Source: Treponema sp. UBA3819 (lineage in GTDB: Bacteria > Spirochaetota > Spirochaetia > Treponematales > Treponemataceae). From it: a stretch of DNA of 9,906 bases. Shown one piece after another: positions 7,182 through 9,906 of the stretch. The translations under genes and the position numbers were made by a program. The stretch spans positions 701 through 10,606 of the forward strand of contig DFDV01000143.1 of the NCBI GenBank assembly GCA_002369025.1, given 5' to 3'. Each line of letters opens with the position of its first letter. The stretch's first letter is position 1. Below the pieces are notes generated by a model. The model ran no database searches. It saw only the letters and a program-made list of their open reading frames with translations, and had not been told where the DNA came from.

Positions 7182-7454
7182 CTAAAATAATTCACTGTGT
7201 GAGGCAATTCTGAAGGCGGTCAGAATCAAAATATTCTTATCCAACTCGTAGATAAGCAACAAATCAGGCTTTACGTGACAATCACGCAAGCCCCTCAATC
7301 TGCCTTTTAAAGGATGGTCTTTATGCTTTGGCTCAAGTTTCTGCCCCGCAAGCAACTTGTCAATAACTGCATCAACCAGTACTTTATCATCAGCGCACAA
7401 TTTACCGTAATCACGGTCAAAACTCGTTGTGGTCGCTAACTTATACGCTGCCAT
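7182..7454 (-). CDS. yafQ: YafQ-family mRNA endonuclease toxin
   Basis: Toxin of a type II toxin-antitoxin pair; 90 residues, the expected size. YafQ proteins are RelE-superfamily ribonucleases that cut mRNA at the ribosome. The family line is clear: KDHPLKGRLRGLRDCHVKPD followed by LLLIYE, and the C-terminal SHSELF. The residues corresponding to the catalytic set of E. coli YafQ are present: His47, His60, Asp64 and His86. It therefore looks intact and active. Its start overlaps the antitoxin end by 14 bases, with AGGG just upstream. Hand-counted G+C over four 60-base lines of this gene is about 43%, below the roughly 55% of sampled lines in the phosphatase and DUF763 genes, which suggests recent transfer. 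Confidence 0.92.
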   Translation of the reverse strand: MAAYKLATTTSFDRDYGKLCADDKVLVDAVIDKLLAGQKLEPKHKDHPLKGRLRGLRDCHVKPDLLLIYELDKNILILTAFRIASHSELF

Positions 7455-7665
7455 GTGCCGCCCTGTACTCCGCCATAGAAGCGTATGTCCTCAGATTTCC
7501 TATCGCAAACTGTTGTTTTATCTCCGCACGCTCTGCGAGCAGTTGGTCTACGAACTCATCTTTTTTTTGAATCTTGACCCTCGATTGTGGCGACAGTTTT
7601 ATGACGCTTTTTATTGCGTTCAGCAACGAGTCGTCAGCATTTTCAATCGTCATACTTACGGTCAT
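7441..7665 (-). CDS. Antitoxin partner of the YafQ-type toxin (family not recognised)
   Basis: Small protein of 74 residues directly upstream of the toxin and overlapping it by 14 bases, the standard arrangement for an antitoxin. The first 30 or so residues (MTVSMTIENADD, then SLLNAIKSVIKL) suggest a strand and a helix. The last third (RAEIKQQFAIGNLRTYASMA) is charged and helical, as expected of the segment that wraps the toxin. I do not recognise a clear RelB/DinJ ribbon-helix-helix or a Phd fold, so DNA binding is not assured. I chose ATG at 7665 because AAAGAGG (7671-7677) lies 5 bases before it; an in-frame GTG at 7671 would put the ribosome site on the start itself. The role is assigned from position and size. 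Confidence 0.78.
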   Translation of the reverse strand: MTVSMTIENADDSLLNAIKSVIKLSPQSRVKIQKKDEFVDQLLAERAEIKQQFAIGNLRTYASMAEYRAAHGSV

Positions 7666-7670
7666 AGACA

Positions 7671-7677
7671 CCTCTTT
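7671..7677 (-). promoter_or_regulatory. Ribosome binding site deciding the antitoxin start
   Basis: AAAGAGG on the minus strand lies 5 bases before ATG 7665. It touches the alternative GTG at 7671, which is therefore unlikely to be the start. Confidence 0.6.
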
Positions 7678-7701
7678 CTATATGCTATCACATCTTTGGG
7701 T

Positions 7702-7729
7702 AAAAGGCAAGGTTATTTTCTTGCTTTTT
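7702..7729. repeat. Inverted repeat in the divergent antitoxin/DUF763 gap
   Basis: The left arm AAAAGGCAAG (7702-7711) and right arm CTTGCTTTTT (7720-7729) pair over 10 positions with a single G-T position, around an 8-base AT-rich centre. It fills about half of the short gap between the antitoxin and DUF763 starts. It could be an operator for the antitoxin or toxin-antitoxin complex, since such pairs normally repress themselves at an upstream palindrome. A terminator is also possible from the T-run, but would be out of place between divergent starts. Chance cannot be excluded in an AT-rich stretch. Confidence 0.45.
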
Positions 7730-7749
7730 GTATAGTATTATGTTAAAAT
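7721..7749 (+). promoter_or_regulatory. Possible promoter of the DUF763 gene, giving a leaderless or near-leaderless mRNA
   Basis: TTGCTT (7721-7726), a 17-base spacer and TAAAAT (7744-7749) would place the start of transcription at about 7755-7757, on or next to the ATG at 7755. TATAGT at 7731-7736 is an alternative -10 without a good -35. Neither candidate start has a Shine-Dalgarno sequence upstream, which is why a leaderless message is considered. The -35 matches consensus only in part, so this is tentative. Confidence 0.3.
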
Positions 7750-7754
7750 CTCTT

Positions 7755-9038
7755 ATGCTCAAGAGAAGTGGTTTCGCAGATCTGCCCCTGCATACGGGTA
7801 CGGTGCCAAAATGGCTTGCCGACCGCATGATGGCTCTGGGAACGGAAATTATAGAAGCCCTGCTCATCAACTACGGAAAACGTGAAGTTCTGCGCCGCCT
7901 CTCAGATCCCCTCTGGTTTCAGTCTCTGGGAGCAGTGCTGGGCATGGACTGGCATTCCAGCGGCATCACAACAAGTGTCATGTATGCCTTAAAAAGAGGA
8001 ATCAATGCCCGGGCCAGAGAATTTGGACTGGTAGTCTGCGGCGGCCGGGGAAAATATTCGCGCAAAACACCCGAACAGATTGACTGGGTTTGCAATGCCA
8101 GCGGCCTGAACGGAGGAGAACTGATAAGAGCCAGCAAACTCTGCGCCAAAGTAGACAATACTGCCGTCCAGGACGGATTTCAGCTTTACCAGCATAATTT
8201 CATTCTTTCAGACCAGGGGGACTGGGCAGTCATTCAGCAGGGCATGAACACTAAAAGTCAGACGGCAAGGCGATACCACTGGTGCTCAGCAGACATAAAA
8301 TCCTTTGTAGACCAGCCCCACTCCGCCGTTACAGGAGAAAACAGGGGAAAAATCCTCAACCTGACTGATTCCATGGCAGCAGACACAAGGACTTCAATTC
8401 TTTCGCTGAGTCACGAAAATCCTGACCAGATGCTTAAAGAAATTGCCAAGATAAGCGGAAATGATTTGATGAAACAGGGCTCACTTTTTGAAGAAGCGGG
8501 AGATAAGGCAGAGTCTCCTTCATGGCAGGCTGAAAACATCATCATTGAAAAGAGCCGCAATCTGACTATGCCTGCTCATCATGATGTAAGGGCTGAAGAC
8601 CTGGACTTAAAGCGTCTGGGTGGCGTACTTGCCACAGCCTATGGCGAAAACAATCCTGATTTTGAAAGTCTTTTACTTACACCAGGGCTGGGCCCACGCA
8701 CCCTGCAAAGCCTTACCCTGGTGAGCGAAGTGATTTACGGAACGCCTTCCAGATTCAATGACCCTGCCCGCTTCAGTTTTGCCCACGGAGGAAAAGACGG
8801 ACACCCCTTCCCTGTGCCGACAAAAATCTACGACGAGTCTATTCGCGTACTGGGAGACAGCATAGAAAAATCAAAACTGGGATACAATGATAAGAGCGAG
8901 TGCCTTAAGCGACTGCATGCCACCGCCCTTCAGATTGAAGCAAAGTGCGACCCCATGGCAGACTTTGACGCCACCATAGCGCGGGAAAAAGAACATTCTC
9001 ACGAATGGGGCGGAAGAACCTGCATGGGAGAGGTCTAA
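7755..9038 (+). CDS. DUF763 family protein, function unknown
   Basis: Conserved cytoplasmic protein of 427 residues from ATG 7755, with no signal peptide or membrane helix. The opening MLKRSGFADLPLHTG is characteristic of the DUF763 family found in archaea and bacteria. Other conserved-looking blocks are DWHSSGITTS (65-74), DQGDWAVIQQGMN (153-165), RRYHW (172-176) and FAHGGKDGHPFPVP (342-355). Residues around 307-329 (LLLTPGLGPRTLQSL, then VSEVIYG) resemble a helix-hairpin-helix, a motif that often contacts DNA, so a nucleic-acid role is plausible but unproven. I know of no established function. In-frame alternatives are ATG 7740 and TTG 7728; the 7755 start gives the normal family N-terminus. 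No ribosome binding site precedes any of them. It diverges from the toxin-antitoxin pair and meets the next gene tail to tail. Confidence 0.88.
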   Translation: MLKRSGFADLPLHTGTVPKWLADRMMALGTEIIEALLINYGKREVLRRLSDPLWFQSLGAVLGMDWHSSGITTSVMYALKRGINARAREFGLVVCGGRGKYSRKTPEQIDWVCNASGLNGGELIRASKLCAKVDNTAVQDGFQLYQHNFILSDQGDWAVIQQGMNTKSQTARRYHWCSADIKSFVDQPHSAVTGENRGKILNLTDSMAADTRTSILSLSHENPDQMLKEIAKISGNDLMKQGSLFEEAGDKAESPSWQAENIIIEKSRNLTMPAHHDVRAEDLDLKRLGGVLATAYGENNPDFESLLLTPGLGPRTLQSLTLVSEVIYGTPSRFNDPARFSFAHGGKDGHPFPVPTKIYDESIRVLGDSIEKSKLGYNDKSECLKRLHATALQIEAKCDPMADFDATIAREKEHSHEWGGRTCMGEV

Positions 9039-9044
9039 TCAGTT

Positions 9045-9878
9045 TTAGCCGACGATATCCCGTACAAAGCGAAGTGATTTAGGAACGTCCTTTACACCTT
9101 CAAAAATCAGGTAAGCGTCCGGGCACTCAGCCTTAACAAGGGGAAGCAAATCTTTCCAGCCCATAAGACCGTCACCTAAGGGAGCGATTTCCAGTTCATC
9201 GCCTTTTACCAGATAGTCTTTCATGTGGAAGCCGAAGATTTTTCCCTTAAAGAGTTTTAAACATGTTTCAAAAATCCGGGTACGATCTTCGTGATTTCCG
9301 ATATAGAGATAATTATAGATATCCACGATAAAACGGAAGTTATTCTGGCCGGGATCTATTTCATCAGCCAGACGCTTGAGCTGCTCGGGCTTATACATAC
9401 AGTGTCCCCAGGCGCCTTCCAGAGCCATACAGACTCCAGCCTCTTTTGCGATAGCCGGCATGGGGGCAAAAATATTCACCACTTCCTTAAAAGCTTCTTC
9501 CGTCTGATTTTTGGGATTGTAGGTCCACTTGTCATCGTTGTAACTGCCGGTTTCTGAGGCAACACATTTTGCGCCGAATTCGGCAGCATGGCGCAGGTGG
9601 TCAGCATACTTGTCTGCACCTGCCTTTACCTTGTTTTTATCAGAGTGAACGGGATTAAAATACGCGCCCAGCAGGGGGATTTCTACACCATGGTCATTAA
9701 AACCGTGACGAATCTCACTGACAGTCTGAGGGGTAAGAGTGCCGGGATTTCCGTTCTGTCCTTCAACTGCCTTGGCAATGGCAAGCTGAACACCGTCAAA
9801 CCCCCATTCATGGGCTGTTGAACCAAGCCAGTCTGCACTGCCCTTTCCGATGTCATGGGGGCGTATTAAAATCTTCAT
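9045..9878 (-). CDS. Sugar phosphate isomerase/epimerase-like TIM-barrel protein
   Basis: Cytoplasmic protein of 277 residues of the xylose-isomerase-like / AP endonuclease 2 TIM-barrel family. Members bind a divalent metal and isomerise or epimerise sugars, inositols or related compounds. The likely metal ligands appear at the expected ends of barrel strands: Glu154 in ALEG, Asp186 in FIVDIYN, His218 in FHMKD and Glu260 in IFEG. The start MKILIRPHDIG leads straight into strand one, with no signal peptide. ATG 9878 has GGGAG 8 bases upstream. The substrate cannot be told from the sequence, and no sugar pathway gene lies within the window. The stop is 6 bases from the DUF763 stop, convergent, with no terminator hairpin between. 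Its promoter lies beyond the right edge. Confidence 0.88.
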   Translation of the reverse strand: MKILIRPHDIGKGSADWLGSTAHEWGFDGVQLAIAKAVEGQNGNPGTLTPQTVSEIRHGFNDHGVEIPLLGAYFNPVHSDKNKVKAGADKYADHLRHAAEFGAKCVASETGSYNDDKWTYNPKNQTEEAFKEVVNIFAPMPAIAKEAGVCMALEGAWGHCMYKPEQLKRLADEIDPGQNNFRFIVDIYNYLYIGNHEDRTRIFETCLKLFKGKIFGFHMKDYLVKGDELEIAPLGDGLMGWKDLLPLVKAECPDAYLIFEGVKDVPKSLRFVRDIVG

Positions 9879-9886
9879 ATTTACTT

Positions 9887-9891
9887 CTCCC
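9887..9891 (-). promoter_or_regulatory. Ribosome binding site of the isomerase/epimerase-like gene
   Basis: GGGAG on the minus strand lies 8 bases before the ATG at 9878 and supports that start. The 15 bases between it and the window edge are too few to show a promoter. Confidence 0.65.
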
Positions 9892-9906
9892 GGATAAAAC
9901 TATTCC

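Noticed and set aside
7669..7671. GTG as antitoxin start
   Set aside because: The ribosome binding site AAAGAGG ends on this codon. ATG 7665 has the right spacing.
7682..7710. Antitoxin promoter TTGCCT-17-TAGCAT on the minus strand
   Set aside because: Each hexamer matches consensus at only four positions, and the implied RNA start falls inside the ribosome binding site, so I do not list it as a feature.
6726..9038. Antitoxin, toxin, phosphatase and DUF763 as a new defence island
   Set aside because: DUF763 is divergent and belongs to a broadly conserved family. No effector or sensor typical of defence systems and no mobile element is present. Proximity alone does not support a joint system.
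1..9906. tRNA, rRNA, CRISPR arrays, insertion sequences or riboswitches
   Set aside because: No cloverleaf-like segment, regular repeats, transposase frame or long structured leader was seen; almost all bases are within confident genes.

Overview
The window most likely comes from a Treponema-like spirochaete. It carries a bacterial A/V-type (archaeal-like) ATPase operon whose catalytic A subunit has the P-loop GGFGTGKT, which I recall from treponemal A subunits. The genus call is inference from memory and no search was run. Coding density is high, and no stretch longer than about 80 bases lacks a gene.

Layout. Positions 1-6642, all on the minus strand, form one tightly packed transcription unit. 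In transcription order it reads: secG (6642-6244), a small coiled-coil stalk subunit of G/H type (6224-5913), then ATPase subunits C (5901-4852), I (4834-2834), K (2820-2443), F (2415-2083), E (2054-1413) and A (from 1416, running off the left edge at residue 472). Subunits B and D would be expected just beyond the left edge. Gaps between the genes are 11-28 bases, and the E and A genes overlap by four bases (ATGA). A good sigma70-type promoter (TTGACC, 17-base spacer, TACACT with an upstream TG) lies at 6683-6711, directly before secG, so the Sec translocon subunit and the rotary ATPase appear to share one promoter.

Positions 7665-6726, also minus strand, hold a three-gene unit: an antitoxin of unrecognised family, a YafQ-type mRNA endonuclease toxin overlapping it by 14 bases, and a low-molecular-weight protein tyrosine phosphatase that begins 3 bases after the toxin stop. 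The toxin reading frame is visibly less GC-rich than the genes around it (about 43% against about 55% in hand-counted lines), which suggests acquisition.

A 28-base inverted repeat (7702-7729) fills the short divergent gap before a plus-strand DUF763 protein (7755-9038), a conserved family of unknown function. That gene shows no ribosome binding site. Six bases past its stop, and convergent with it, lies a sugar-phosphate isomerase/epimerase-like TIM-barrel gene (9878-9045).

How the genes work together. SecG assists protein export. The ATPase couples ATP turnover to H+ or Na+ movement: A (with B) forms the catalytic head, E plus the small G/H protein the peripheral stalk, C and F the central stalk, and I plus the K ring the membrane motor. 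K has an apparent cleavable signal peptide and a low-complexity periplasmic linker, the most unusual protein feature here. I see no convincing new multi-gene system. The items most worth checking are the unusual K, the secG-ATPase linkage, the toxin-antitoxin-phosphatase unit and the DUF763 protein.
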